A DNA stretch of 64,000 nt from Longibacter salinarum (GCF_002554795.1 NZ_PDEQ01000003.1:186001-250000); one strand, 5' to 3'. Shown: positions 44,825 to 53,576, counted from the stretch's first letter. The notes: generated from the sequence alone by a model not told the origin. Program-made: numbers and translations.

Positions 44825-44931
44825 CTGCTGTGTCGGGTGAAACAGCAGCGATGTATCAATTCGCGAATGGCTGCAACAAAGCGGTGTGGGGTTTTCTCCC
44901 ACGCCGTTTTGTTTTGCCGGTGTCCACCGGC
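44825..44931 (+). ncRNA. possible small RNA with terminator
   Basis: The hairpin CTGCTGT/ACAGCAG (44825-44848) is followed by a 13-bp stem with two wobbles (44878-44890 with 44898-44910) and GTTTTG, a good rho-independent terminator. A further GCCGGT/ACCGGC hairpin lies at 44916-44931. No gene ends here directly, so a terminated small RNA is possible; it may equally be the late terminator of the gene ending at 44713. Confidence 0.35.
44878..44914 (+). terminator. intrinsic terminator upstream of the integrase-like gene
   Basis: A 13-bp stem-loop (44878-44910) followed by GTTTTG. It insulates the gene at 45009 from upstream transcription. Confidence 0.7.
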
Positions 44932-45008
44932 TTGGCGGATTGTGGCCCACGGTTTGCGATAATAATTTATCCCGTCCACACCTACCCATTCGTCGACTGT
45001 TGATTGTT

Positions 45009-45461
45009 ATGGCTTCGACCGACCCGGCACTTGAAGCAGCCATGTCCCTAGCGGCTCGCCGTCATGACATCCCGGAGCCGCTGTCCGAGATTTACATTGC
45101 ATGGAATCTCTGCTTCCGCGCATACTGCGATCGCTATGATCGGCCGTGGCCGAACCATCGCGTGGTCCCCGATTTCGTCACGTACTTGCGCGACAAAACG
45201 ACCGTGACGCGAGACGAACTGGTTCACGCGGTTGACGCCGTCATCTTTGGTCTGGAGGAAACGACGGGGCTTGCGGGTCCTCTAAAGACCGCGCTTCGCG
45301 CTCGCGTCCTCTCAGACGTACCGTCCCCGAAGGCGCACAAGGAGGACGAAGGAGAAGACGAACAGGCGTTTCCGCAACAGGGTGCCGCGCTGACACGCGT
45401 CATGGTTGCGATGGATCAGGAGGCATTTAGCGGAGGATTCAGCTCGCGCTTCCGCAACTAG
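45009..45461 (+). CDS. integrase SAM-like-domain protein without catalytic domain
   Basis: A 150-residue protein from the ATG at 45009. Residues about 25-95 (IYIAWNLCFRAYCDRYDRPW, VVPDFVTYLRD, VTRDELVHAVDAVIFGLEE) match the N-terminal SAM-like DNA-binding domain of tyrosine recombinases. No catalytic domain follows; instead there is a short acidic linker and a tail ending ALTRVMVAMDQEAFSGGF. The protein is homologous to the gene at 47007-47723, which shares both the N-terminal domain and a TRVM tail, suggesting an internal deletion of a common ancestor. Possibly a DNA-binding regulator. Confidence 0.7.
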   Translation: MASTDPALEAAMSLAARRHDIPEPLSEIYIAWNLCFRAYCDRYDRPWPNHRVVPDFVTYLRDKTTVTRDELVHAVDAVIFGLEETTGLAGPLKTALRARVLSDVPSPKAHKEDEGEDEQAFPQQGAALTRVMVAMDQEAFSGGFSSRFRN

Positions 45462-45538
45462 TTTGCACTCTACGGCCCCGAGAGGCCTGGGCTCTGCGGA
45501 TGGACGGGCCGCACGGATCCTTCGCTCTCGCACATACG

Positions 45539-45558
45539 GCAGGTTTCTCCAAACCTGC
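45539..45558. other. 8-bp perfect hairpin
   Basis: GCAGGTTT, CTCC loop, AAACCTGC at 45539-45558, shortly before the terminator at 45574. Confidence 0.5.
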
Positions 45559-45573
45559 ACCCATTTCTACGAC

Positions 45574-45614
45574 GGCTGCTCCGTTTTTTACGCTGGAAAG
45601 GAGCAGCCTTTTTC
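45574..45614 (+). terminator. intrinsic terminator after the integrase-like gene
   Basis: GGCTGCTCC (45574-45582) pairs perfectly with GGAGCAGCC (45600-45608), followed by TTTTT. Confidence 0.85.
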
Positions 45615-46273
45615 TATAGTCGACCCGGCGTGAATGAGAAGACCCAGACCCACGGGTTTTCGTCCCACGTCGGTCCGCCTCGACGCTGAAAATGGTCCCA
45701 CCGCGAGCGAAAAGCTGCCTGTGGTGGATCGAGTGCGTCGTGTCTAGCCGTAAGAGCTCCTGCCGCCGGTCGCAGCGGTAAGCCTTCATCCGTAACGTCG
45801 AACGCGCTCAAGTCCTGCAGCTGCTCGGCTCGAACGTCGTCGATTCGTACGGATAGCCGCGCCGCCCATCGCGGCATAAAGATCGGTGATACCCATTCGC
45901 CAGATCTCTGCGGGAGATCCAGCGCGTCGGCCTCGTAGCGGAGGGACGTGCATCGTTTTTCCGTGCGGGTATCGCGCGCGGTACGGTCCCAGCTCACCTC
46001 ATCGCCACCGACGCGAAACGTTGCCGCCCAGGACTCGCGCACCCACAGGACATCGTCACGAGCGTGAGGACAGTTGATGTCGACCAGGTCCGATTCCCCC
46101 TCACAGCGAGCCGTGACGGACAGAGACGAGCCGGACCGATCAATGCGGAGAACCCGTTCCGGCGTCGGAGAGATCACACGTCTCGTCTGAACCTTGTCTC
46201 CGTCCAGAATAAGCCGCACCATGTCCGGAGAAAATATGATCGGTCGGACCGGTGCGGCGTCGAATCGGTGCAT
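45614..46273 (-). CDS. ASCH-domain, phage-like protein
   Basis: A 219-residue protein related to phage and prophage ASCH/PUA-fold proteins. The matching pieces are IIFSPDMVRLILDGDKVQTRRVI, the VLWVRESWAATF strand, IFMPRWAARLSVRIDDVRAEQLQDL and ENPWVWVFSF at the C-terminus. ASCH domains bind RNA or modified bases in other proteins; the role of this phage-type branch is unknown. It lies between the two integrase-like genes, supporting a phage-derived patch. Confidence 0.82.
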   Translation of the reverse strand: MHRFDAAPVRPIIFSPDMVRLILDGDKVQTRRVISPTPERVLRIDRSGSSLSVTARCEGESDLVDINCPHARDDVLWVRESWAATFRVGGDEVSWDRTARDTRTEKRCTSLRYEADALDLPQRSGEWVSPIFMPRWAARLSVRIDDVRAEQLQDLSAFDVTDEGLPLRPAAGALTARHDALDPPQAAFRSRWDHFQRRGGPTWDENPWVWVFSFTPGRL

Positions 46274-46315
46274 GGCGTCAAAGGGGCCGAAAGCGCTTCG
46301 GATGGAGGACAGAGC

Positions 46316-46822
46316 CTACATGCCGAGCATGCGTCCCGTGCCGAGAATGAGCGTCACAGAAACGATCAAAACAAAGTATATCAGAGCGCCGGCACCGATT
46401 GTGAGCGCCGTTTTGCCATTGTCAAGGTCCAGTCCCTGTCGGACGGCGATGAAGCCGGCGGCCAGTGACCAGAAGAAGCCAATGAAAGCACCAATACAGG
46501 GAATGATTGCAAGGACTTGCGGAGCGAAGGCGAACCCAATCACGCGAAGCATCTCCCCGACATCCGCCGTACCCTCGAAGACCCTCGTTCCGATGGCGTA
46601 TGTGATGACCGACCACAGGATCCAGCCGAGGAAGGCAATGAAGACCGATGCGATTGCGTAGCCGAGGCCGCTTCCGCTCAAGGTGCTTCCCGCGCCAGAT
46701 AGCAGCGCCGTGATAGCAACCACGATGACGGCCTGTTGCATGGCACCCGGGTCGTGCTCCACGTCCTCAAAAATAGCGGGATCCAGCTTAAATACGCCGA
46801 GGATACGTTCCTGAAAAGTCAT
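46316..46822 (-). CDS. Yip1-domain membrane protein
   Basis: A 168-residue protein with five predicted transmembrane helices and the Yip1-family arrangement: an N-terminal amphipathic start (MTFQERILGVFKLDPAIFED), then LGWILWSVITYAIGTRVFEG, and MLRVIGFAFAPQVLAIIPCIGA. Bacterial Yip1 proteins have no established function. The gene is 42 bp upstream of the ASCH gene on the same strand. Confidence 0.85.
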   Translation of the reverse strand: MTFQERILGVFKLDPAIFEDVEHDPGAMQQAVIVVAITALLSGAGSTLSGSGLGYAIASVFIAFLGWILWSVITYAIGTRVFEGTADVGEMLRVIGFAFAPQVLAIIPCIGAFIGFFWSLAAGFIAVRQGLDLDNGKTALTIGAGALIYFVLIVSVTLILGTGRMLGM

Positions 46823-47006
46823 GGCAGCGTGCAGGTCAATGAAGAGAGATCCGAAAAACGTTCGGTCTTGTCTCGATTTGCTCCCACGGTTGGGGAAACC
46901 GAGCCGTCAATGATATGACGTCATAGGGCGCAGCAATGGTACAGGGATGATCTGTGTAGAAAAGCGGATGTGCTGATCTTCGCGTCGGCAGCCGGCCCGT
47001 GACGCA

Positions 47007-47723
47007 TCACGTGAGGAATAGCGTCTGCATGACCCGAGTCGCCGCCTGTTTGTCGTCGTCCGAGCTTGGTGAGGAGGAGACGTACTTGTCGTAAGCGGCG
47101 GGAAAGAGGGGAGAGCCGAAGCCGTTCTCCGACGAACGCAATGAGCGGGCCTGGTGATTGACCTCCGCACGGAGATGATCGGGAAGCGGAATGACGCGAG
47201 TCGAGCCCTTGGGTCCCACGCGGAGCAGGGCCCGTTCGACATCGACATCTCCGGCTGTGAGCCGCACGGCCTCGGAGAGGCTTAGGTCCGTGTGGAATAG
47301 AAGGCGTGTCAGAAGCCGTCCGCCAGATGCCGTGTCCTGGGAGAGATCCTGTCCGTTCGTTTTCGGCCGCGTGGAGCCGGCGTGGTTGTCTTCCTCCTCG
47401 TGCGCTACCATCTGATCCGCGACGGACGGATCGATGCGGCCATTGAACACGTCAAAGAGGGCAAACATTATGGCGTCGAGGGCCCGATCTTTTTCTTCGC
47501 TCGTCACCTCCGGATGATTTCGGAGGAACGACAAAAAGCCGGGAAGGTGGGGCGCATCGGCAGGGACATCCTTGTGTCGGCAAAACTGAACGTAGCACAG
47601 CGTCCAGATGCCAAACGCCTGCGCCTGTTCCGCCTCGAACTGGTGATCGAGCGCCGCCGTGAACAGGACGTACAGCAGATTCTGTGCTGTCTCGTCGGGG
47701 TTCAGGGCTTCGTCGAAATACAT
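47007..47723 (-). CDS. degenerate tyrosine-recombinase-like protein
   Basis: A 238-residue protein. The N-terminal SAM-like domain (about 25-95: IWTLCYVQFCRHKDV, LPGFLSFLRN, VTSEEKDRALDAIMFAL) is homologous to that of the 45009 gene. A partial recombinase core follows (LLTRLLFHTDLSLSEAVRLT, VIPLPDHLRAEV). The Arg of box I, normally GLRxSE, is Ser (DLSLSE), and the box II HxxR and catalytic Tyr are absent. It is therefore not an active integrase; it is either a remnant or a domesticated DNA-binding protein. Confidence 0.65.
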   Translation of the reverse strand: MYFDEALNPDETAQNLLYVLFTAALDHQFEAEQAQAFGIWTLCYVQFCRHKDVPADAPHLPGFLSFLRNHPEVTSEEKDRALDAIMFALFDVFNGRIDPSVADQMVAHEEEDNHAGSTRPKTNGQDLSQDTASGGRLLTRLLFHTDLSLSEAVRLTAGDVDVERALLRVGPKGSTRVIPLPDHLRAEVNHQARSLRSSENGFGSPLFPAAYDKYVSSSPSSDDDKQAATRVMQTLFLT

Positions 47724-48000
47724 TGCGGGGCGCTTGATCGAAGTGACTGTTTGGCCCTCTTACCGTGACGAGGGAGTGAAGATTCCGGCACGTGTCGGAG
47801 TCGTTGCATGATGGAAGCGGTTCGAGTCGATCTGCACGTAGAACTCTCGAACCCGACACCCGGCACCGGTGGTTTTATCTCGTGGTTTATCGGCCACACA
47901 TACCGGAATGATCTAATGCCACGGCTGACATTTACAAACGATTTGCTCGTGGAAATCGGAGAATCATCCCGGTTTTTCTTTCTGCCCAAACTTCGTCACC

Positions 48001-49641
48001 ATGCCCGATCTCTTGTTCGAAATTGGCTGGATCATTGTTGCGTTCGCAGCGGGTCTAGGCGCACGCGTACTCCGGCTTCCGCCCCTCGTCGGATATCTGG
48101 CAGCCGGAATGGTTCTCGCGACATTCGGCGTGGAAGGAAGCACGGTCGTCGAGCAGATCGGTAATCTGGGTGTTGCCCTTGTGCTGTTTATCATTGGCCT
48201 CGATCTGCGACTGCGCAACCTGGTCGAGATGGAGGTGCTCGGCGTGGGAGGGCTCCACATCGTGCTATGGACGGTGGTCGTCACAGGAATTGGGATGGCG
48301 CTCGGGCTTCCGCTCCTCGGGGCCATCGCTGTAGCGGCCGGACTGTCTGCGTCGAGCCTCGTCCTGGCTGCGAAGTCGCTCGAAGCACAGCACGACCTGC
48401 GGAGCTACCATGGGCGGGTGGCGATCGGCATCATTCTGGTCCAAACGGTCGTCGCGACGGGCGCCATTGCAGCGATGGGAGAGCCGCCGAGCCTGTGGGC
48501 GCTCGCGGTCATTCCAGTCATCGCACTACGTCCGCTGCTGGCACGTCTGCTGGACGCGCTCGGCCGTGGGGAAATGTTGCTTCTCTTCGGTCTGGCACTC
48601 GCGGCTGCAGGAAGCCTGCTGTTCGACGCCGTCGGGTTGAGCGCAGAGCTCGGTGCGCTGACGGCGGGGGCCTTGCTTGCCGGTCATGATCGTACGGACG
48701 ACCTGTCGGATGCCGTCGGGACGCTGAAAGACGCATTTCTCCCGGCCTTTTTCCTTTCCGTCGGTCTCATCGGGTTGCCCGATGCGTCCGGGCTTGGCGT
48801 CGTGGCTGGACTCCTCGGCCTGCTGGCTGTCAAGGGCGCACTGTACGTCGGGCTATTCTCGGCTTTCCGACTTCGCGCACGGACGAGCTTTTTGGCGGCC
48901 ATGCCTCTGACCACATATAGCGGACTGTCCCTGATCGTCGCATCGGCGGCGGTCGCGGAGAACTTGCTCCCGGAGTCGATGCTCACGGCGCTCGCGCTCG
49001 CAACGGCCGGATCGTACCTGGTCAACGCGCCGCTTGCGCGTCAGGCACCCGACCTCTGGACCAAAGTATCGGACTGGCTGCAGCCTCTCCAGCGCAGTGG
49101 TCGCCCGCGCGATGCACGCCCCGAAACGCTCGGGCGCGCACGGTTTGTCGTCGTCGGCATGGGTCGCGTGGGAACCGCCGCATACGACTACCTCGCCGCG
49201 CGAATGCAATGCCCGGCGGGCGTGGATGAGGATCCAGGCAAACTCGCGCGGCATCGCAGCAACGGTCGGCGCGTGCTGTACGGAGACGCCCGCGACGCGA
49301 CGCTCTGGGCTGACCTGGGACTGGAGACGGTCGAGGCAGTTGTTCTCGCGCTTCCCGATCGGGATGCAACCCTGGCTGCGGTCAGCGCCCTGCGAGAAGC
49401 CGGCTTCGAGGGCCCGGTCAGTGCGCTTACGACGGACCCCGAGGGACGCCAGGATCTGATTGATGCGGGAGCCAGCGCCGTGTATCTCTCCGGCGAGCAG
49501 GTCGGTCAGGCGCTCGCCCGCCACGGCCTTCGCCGCCGCCAGCGGACCGTCCCCGCCGCCGTCACGCTCGATGTCGGTGCCGAGCAGCGACCGTCTGCAC
49601 CGCTCCGCCCGTCACGCGGGACGGAGCCGCTGGAAGCGTAG
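48001..49641 (+). CDS. CPA2-family monovalent cation:proton antiporter with TrkA-N domain
   Basis: A 546-residue inner-membrane antiporter. The first 350 residues hold about twelve transmembrane helices with Na+/H+ exchanger family features (ARVLRLPPLVGYLAAGMVLA, VLFIIGLDLRL, GALTAGALLAGHDRTDDL). A C-terminal RCK/TrkA-N nucleotide-binding domain starts at about 380 (RFVVVGMGRVGTAAYDYL, LYGDARDATLWADLGLE). The architecture resembles KefB/KefC and YbaL. It likely exports K+ or Na+ against protons, which fits osmotic adaptation; the ion is not predictable. Confidence 0.92.
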   Translation: MPDLLFEIGWIIVAFAAGLGARVLRLPPLVGYLAAGMVLATFGVEGSTVVEQIGNLGVALVLFIIGLDLRLRNLVEMEVLGVGGLHIVLWTVVVTGIGMALGLPLLGAIAVAAGLSASSLVLAAKSLEAQHDLRSYHGRVAIGIILVQTVVATGAIAAMGEPPSLWALAVIPVIALRPLLARLLDALGRGEMLLLFGLALAAAGSLLFDAVGLSAELGALTAGALLAGHDRTDDLSDAVGTLKDAFLPAFFLSVGLIGLPDASGLGVVAGLLGLLAVKGALYVGLFSAFRLRARTSFLAAMPLTTYSGLSLIVASAAVAENLLPESMLTALALATAGSYLVNAPLARQAPDLWTKVSDWLQPLQRSGRPRDARPETLGRARFVVVGMGRVGTAAYDYLAARMQCPAGVDEDPGKLARHRSNGRRVLYGDARDATLWADLGLETVEAVVLALPDRDATLAAVSALREAGFEGPVSALTTDPEGRQDLIDAGASAVYLSGEQVGQALARHGLRRRQRTVPAAVTLDVGAEQRPSAPLRPSRGTEPLEA

Positions 49642-49680
49642 CCCGAAAGTAAACTACGGGGACAGAGACGCGCAGAACGT

Positions 49681-50007
49681 CTAGTTAAAACTGATGCCAT
49701 CCAGCGGGTCGGCTTCCATCTTTCGAAGGGCTTCCTCCGCAAACCACGCATCCTCAACCTCCTTCGTCTTGTCGGGGAGGTTCGGGTGAGGCTTCTCGTA
49801 GCCCGACATATCTTTGAGCCACACCAGCGTCTTGACGCGCGTCTTCCCGTCGGGCGTTTCGAACTCAACATCCTTCTCCCGTGCCGCGCACGTGCCCTCG
49901 GCCTCGCCCATCACATGACCGTACGTGGGATGGCGCAGGAGAACGCGAACGCGCTCGCCGTGCGAGAATCGAGAGTCGGCAAAGTCTTCGTCGCTGTAGG
50001 TTGTCAC
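49681..50007 (-). CDS. hypothetical protein
   Basis: A 108-residue acidic protein. The central part (HGERVRVLLRHPTYGHVMG, then KTRVKTLVWLKDMSGYEK) reads like a small SH3-like beta barrel followed by a helix. I do not recognise the family. It lies downstream of rnhA on the same strand and is convergent with the antiporter gene. Confidence 0.6.
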   Translation of the reverse strand: MTTYSDEDFADSRFSHGERVRVLLRHPTYGHVMGEAEGTCAAREKDVEFETPDGKTRVKTLVWLKDMSGYEKPHPNLPDKTKEVEDAWFAEEALRKMEADPLDGISFN

Positions 50008-50089
50008 AGGGAGGACAGGATTAAACGTCTGAAGTGCTGAACAGGAGGATAGCCGCAGGAAGGCCGAATACGTTGCGTACCGTGCGACG

Positions 50090-50527
50090 TTACTTGTATT
50101 GATTCATCGCGTCCACGGCGAGGGCGTCGGCCAGGTTGTTGAGTTCATTGTCGGCGTGCCCTTTCACCCAGATCCACTCCACGTCGTGGCGGGCGTTCTG
50201 TGCGTCGAGCTTGCGCCAGAGCTCTTTGTTTTTCACCGGCTTCTTGGACGACGTCTTCCAACCGTTCTTCTTCCAGTTTTTGATCCAGCCGTCGTTGAAC
50301 GCGCGGGAGACGTACGCGCTGTCTGTGTACAGCTTCACGTCCGTCGGTTCTTCAAGCGAGGCAAGACCCTGAATGGCTGCCATCAGCTCCATGCGGTTGT
50401 TGGTGGTTTGCGGTTCACCGCCCGTAAGCTGGTTGACGTCTTCACCGTCGATAACGATCGCTGCCCAACCGCCAGGGCCGGGGTTACCGCTGCAGGAGCC
50501 GTCCGTATAGATCTCCACGTTGTTCAT
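50090..50527 (-). CDS. rnhA: ribonuclease HI
   Basis: Cleaves RNA in RNA:DNA hybrids. The protein has 145 residues from the ATG at 50527. The active-site carboxylates are Asp in YTDGSCSGNPGPGGW, Glu in NNRMELMAAIQ, Asp in LYTDSAYVSRAF and Asp in NELNNLADALA. The conserved basic-protrusion segment WIKNWKKNGWKTSSKKPVKN is present. It is divergent from obg. Confidence 0.96.
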   Translation of the reverse strand: MNNVEIYTDGSCSGNPGPGGWAAIVIDGEDVNQLTGGEPQTTNNRMELMAAIQGLASLEEPTDVKLYTDSAYVSRAFNDGWIKNWKKNGWKTSSKKPVKNKELWRKLDAQNARHDVEWIWVKGHADNELNNLADALAVDAMNQYK

Positions 50528-50720
50528 TCGGTCTGAGAAAAAATAACAAGCAGGACCCGATAACGTAGCGGACATCACGACATTCCGCTAGCGTTCCGTC
50601 GTAAACCGCAGTGAAAACCTTCGCGTTTCTGGAAACGTCGTTCGTCCCGTTGCGTGAATGCTCGTCACCGCGTTGATCGTCGGCGGTCCAGGTTATTCAT
50701 CTCATCACTCCGCGTGCACC

Positions 50721-51746
50721 ATGAAATTTGTAGATAAGGTAGACATCAAAGTCCGAAGCGGCGACGGTGGCCGCGGGCTGGTGTCGTGGCGCCGTGAGAA
50801 GTACGAGCCGCGTGGAGGTCCCGCCGGCGGGAATGGAGGACACGGCGGGACCGTATACTGCGAGGCCGACGAGAACCTGTACACGCTGCTCGATTTCCGT
50901 TACAACAAGCACCACGAAGCCGGAGACGGGGAGCCGGGCGGGAAATTTAATAAAACGGGTGCGGATGGAGACGACGTGGTTATTCGCGTACCGCCCGGGA
51001 CCGTGATCAAAGATTCGCAGACTGGCGAGGTGCTCGGCGAGGTTGTCGCGGATGGCGAGCGCGTCACGATCGCAGAAGGTGGACGTGGCGGAAAGGGCAA
51101 CACGTTCTTCAAGTCGTCTACGAATCAGGCACCGCGGCACGCTCAGCCAGGCGAGAAAGGCGAGTACCGGGAGATCACGCTGGAGCTGAAATTGCTCGCG
51201 GACGTGGGACTTGTCGGATTTCCCAATGCGGGGAAAAGCACGCTCGTGTCGTCGCTTTCGGCGGCCAAGCCCGAGGTCGCGGATTACCCCTTTACGACGC
51301 TGAATCCTCAGCTGGGGATGGTCTACATCAGCGACTTTGAGTCGTTTGTGATGGCCGATCTGCCGGGAATCATCGAGGAGGCGCACACGGGTAAAGGGCT
51401 CGGCCTGCGGTTCCTTCGTCACATCGAGCGAACGTCTGTGCTGCTCTTTGTCATTCCGGTGTTGTCAGATGACCCTGCCGGCGACTATGAGAAACTCCGG
51501 CACGAACTCGAGGAGTATCACGCGCCCCTTCTCGACAAGCCGCACCTCGTGGCGCTGTCGAAAGTCGATACGCTGGCGCCCGACGAGCAGGAGCTCCTGC
51601 CGGAAATTATGGGCGAGGAGTTCCCGGATGATGTCGAGTTTATGCCGATTAGTGCGGTTTCGGGTACGGGCCTGAAGGAACTGAAGCATCGCCTGTATGA
51701 CCTCGTCACCGCGGTCAAGAAGAAGCAGGAAGATGTCGGCGTGTGA
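50721..51746 (+). CDS. obg: GTPase Obg/CgtA
   Basis: An essential GTPase linked to ribosome assembly and stress control. The protein has 341 residues from the ATG at 50721. The Obg fold is Gly-rich (VDIKVRSGDGGRGLVSWRRE, RGGKGNTFFKSSTNQAP). G-domain motifs are GFPNAGKSTLV (G1), DYPFTTLNPQLG, DLPGIIEEAHTGKGLG (G3), and LSKVDT (G4). A C-terminal Obg extension is absent, as in many bacteria. The gene is monocistronic. Confidence 0.97.
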   Translation: MKFVDKVDIKVRSGDGGRGLVSWRREKYEPRGGPAGGNGGHGGTVYCEADENLYTLLDFRYNKHHEAGDGEPGGKFNKTGADGDDVVIRVPPGTVIKDSQTGEVLGEVVADGERVTIAEGGRGGKGNTFFKSSTNQAPRHAQPGEKGEYREITLELKLLADVGLVGFPNAGKSTLVSSLSAAKPEVADYPFTTLNPQLGMVYISDFESFVMADLPGIIEEAHTGKGLGLRFLRHIERTSVLLFVIPVLSDDPAGDYEKLRHELEEYHAPLLDKPHLVALSKVDTLAPDEQELLPEIMGEEFPDDVEFMPISAVSGTGLKELKHRLYDLVTAVKKKQEDVGV

Positions 51747-52170
51747 GAACGCTAACCTCAACAACCCGGAAGGCGGCAAATGAGCGGCCGAAAAAGAGGG
51801 TTGACCTGAGCAAACTCCGGCACGAAGACCGATTTCGAACCGACGGGCACGTACGTCAGTCATTTTCGCGCTCTTGCTGAGCGGGTGGAAAAGAGCCGGG
51901 ACCGCCTGCTTCGGTGGCGACGCGACAACTTGAGCGAGACGATCTACTTTTTTCTCGCCGCTCCCATGCTTGATGCGAGCCTCCTCGACGGAGAGAAAGA
52001 GGGCGATGTCGTCACGGTTCACCGCCTCACGGATACCGGTCGCGCACTTCTCCCACGAGCGACAGTCCGATCAGCGAGGACGTGTTCTCTCAGATTCGAT
52101 TAGCAGCGATCGACATGTCAAACTGACCTCCGATCTCAGGTATGATCTGTTTATTATATTGTATCATAAG
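51747..52170. other. intergenic region with a possible gene remnant
   Basis: A frame open from about 51807 to 52103 (GTG at 51885) reads as plausible protein (DRLLRWRRDNLSETIYFFL) but lacks a good start and any family match, so it may be a remnant. An imperfect hairpin lies near 51757-51807 after obg. The region from 52140 is AT-rich and serves as upstream region for dprA. Confidence 0.35.
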
Positions 52171-52229
52171 TTGATGTTTATTGTCTAAAATGATAACATG
52201 TTGTCATCGTGGTTGAAGATGATGACATG
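52171..52229 (+). promoter_or_regulatory. candidate dprA promoter with inverted repeat
   Basis: A sigma70-like pair: TTGATG (52171-52176), 17-bp spacer, TAACAT (52194-52199). Overlapping it is an imperfect inverted repeat CATGTTGTCATC (52197-52208) and GATGATGACATG (52218-52229, 10 of 12 matches). The region is unusually AT-rich. The Bacteroidota-type promoter consensus was not found. Confidence 0.3.
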
Positions 52230-52236
52230 GTGGAGG

Positions 52237-53475
52237 ATGCAGACATCAGAAAACGGGGAGCCAAGACAGAGCGAAAGGTGCGGTCATACATTGAGTGTCG
52301 ATCCGGACTCCGGAGCAGCGCGCTCCGCGTCGGCTCCAAAGGCAGTCGGTCGGTGTGAGGAGGCTTCGCTCGGCTCGCCGCAGCAGCGACGGGCTCTCGT
52401 CGCACTATCTCTCGTTCCGGGACTGGGCACCGGTCGCATTCGGGCACTTCTTGCGTACCTGACGTCCCCAGTAGATGTATGGAAAGCCTCCCGATCCCGA
52501 TTGGAGTCCGTGCCGGGCGTCGGACCGAAGGTGGCAGAGGCTGTGCTCACGTTTGACGGTCACGACATTGTTGATCGTCAGATGCGTCGAGCGAAGGAGA
52601 TGGGCGCGACGCTTCTTACGCCGTGGGATGATGCCTTTCCGGAGCGCCTGCGGCAGATCTATGACCCGCCGGCGTTTTTGTGGATGCGGGGGCAGTTGAC
52701 GCCGGCCGACGCTCGGTGCATCGCTGTAGTTGGGACACGGAGATGCACCGACTACGGGCGGCAACAGGCCTGCCGGTTCGGTGCGGAGCTAACGAAGCAT
52801 GGCTTGACGGTAGTCAGTGGCCTTGCGTACGGAGTAGACGCAGCGGCACATCGTGGCGCGCTCGATGCCGGTGGGCGAACGGTGGCGGTGCTCGGCTCCG
52901 GACTCGGTTACGTGTACCCCGCGTCGAATCGACCGCTCGCGGAGGCGATGACGGAGCACGGGGCCGTCCTTTCGGAGTACCCAATTGATGCAGAGCCAGA
53001 CCCGCGGTATTTTCCAGAGCGCAACCGGATCGTGAGTGGACTGACGCTCGGCACGCTCGTTGTCGAGTCGCACGCCGAGGGAGGTGCGCTCATCACGGCC
53101 CGGATGGCTCTGGAGCAGAACCGTGAGGTCTTTGCCGTCCCGGGAGAGGTCACGACCTCTGCGAGTCGCGGCACAAACGCTCTGATTCGTCGGGGAGAGG
53201 CGAAACTTGTTTCGTGCGTTGACGACATTCTGGATGAGCTATGCCTTCCCGCTATGGATCACGAGACGCGTGAGGCGGCGGCTGAAAGCGTGGCGGACAC
53301 CCTTACCGGCGACGCTCGCGCCCTGTACGAAGCACTGGGAGATTCTCCGACGCATCTCGACGACCTCTGTCAAGAAGTTTGTTGCACCCCTTCCGATGCG
53401 TTGGTTGCCCTGTTGCAGCTGGAGTTCGACGGGCATGTTCGGCAGCTAGCGGGGAAGCAGTTTCGTCGGACGTAA
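52237..53475 (+). CDS. dprA: DNA-processing protein DprA
   Basis: Binds incoming single-stranded DNA and loads RecA in natural transformation. The 412-residue protein starts at the ATG at 52237 behind a GGAGG. An N-terminal helix-hairpin-helix segment (VPGLGTGRIRALLAYL, VPGVGPKVAEAVL) precedes the Rossmann-like DNA-processing domain (VVGTRRCTDYGRQQACRFG, VSGLAYGVDAAAHRGAL, GSGLGYVYPASNRPL). The C-terminal winged-helix domain is present (LGDSPTHLDDLCQEVC). Its presence suggests competence, but no com genes lie in the window. Confidence 0.95.
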   Translation: MQTSENGEPRQSERCGHTLSVDPDSGAARSASAPKAVGRCEEASLGSPQQRRALVALSLVPGLGTGRIRALLAYLTSPVDVWKASRSRLESVPGVGPKVAEAVLTFDGHDIVDRQMRRAKEMGATLLTPWDDAFPERLRQIYDPPAFLWMRGQLTPADARCIAVVGTRRCTDYGRQQACRFGAELTKHGLTVVSGLAYGVDAAAHRGALDAGGRTVAVLGSGLGYVYPASNRPLAEAMTEHGAVLSEYPIDAEPDPRYFPERNRIVSGLTLGTLVVESHAEGGALITARMALEQNREVFAVPGEVTTSASRGTNALIRRGEAKLVSCVDDILDELCLPAMDHETREAAAESVADTLTGDARALYEALGDSPTHLDDLCQEVCCTPSDALVALLQLEFDGHVRQLAGKQFRRT

Positions 53476-53576
53476 CGCAAGCGTCGGAGTGTTGGCTTCC
53501 GTCGGGTGGACGTCACCTTGTAGATACGTAGGGATCCCGCTGTGGGGCGCATCGTTATTTTCTATCAACACCGACC

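Noticed and set aside
47007-47723. Functional site-specific integrase
   Set aside because: The box I Arg is replaced by Ser and box II with the catalytic Tyr is absent.
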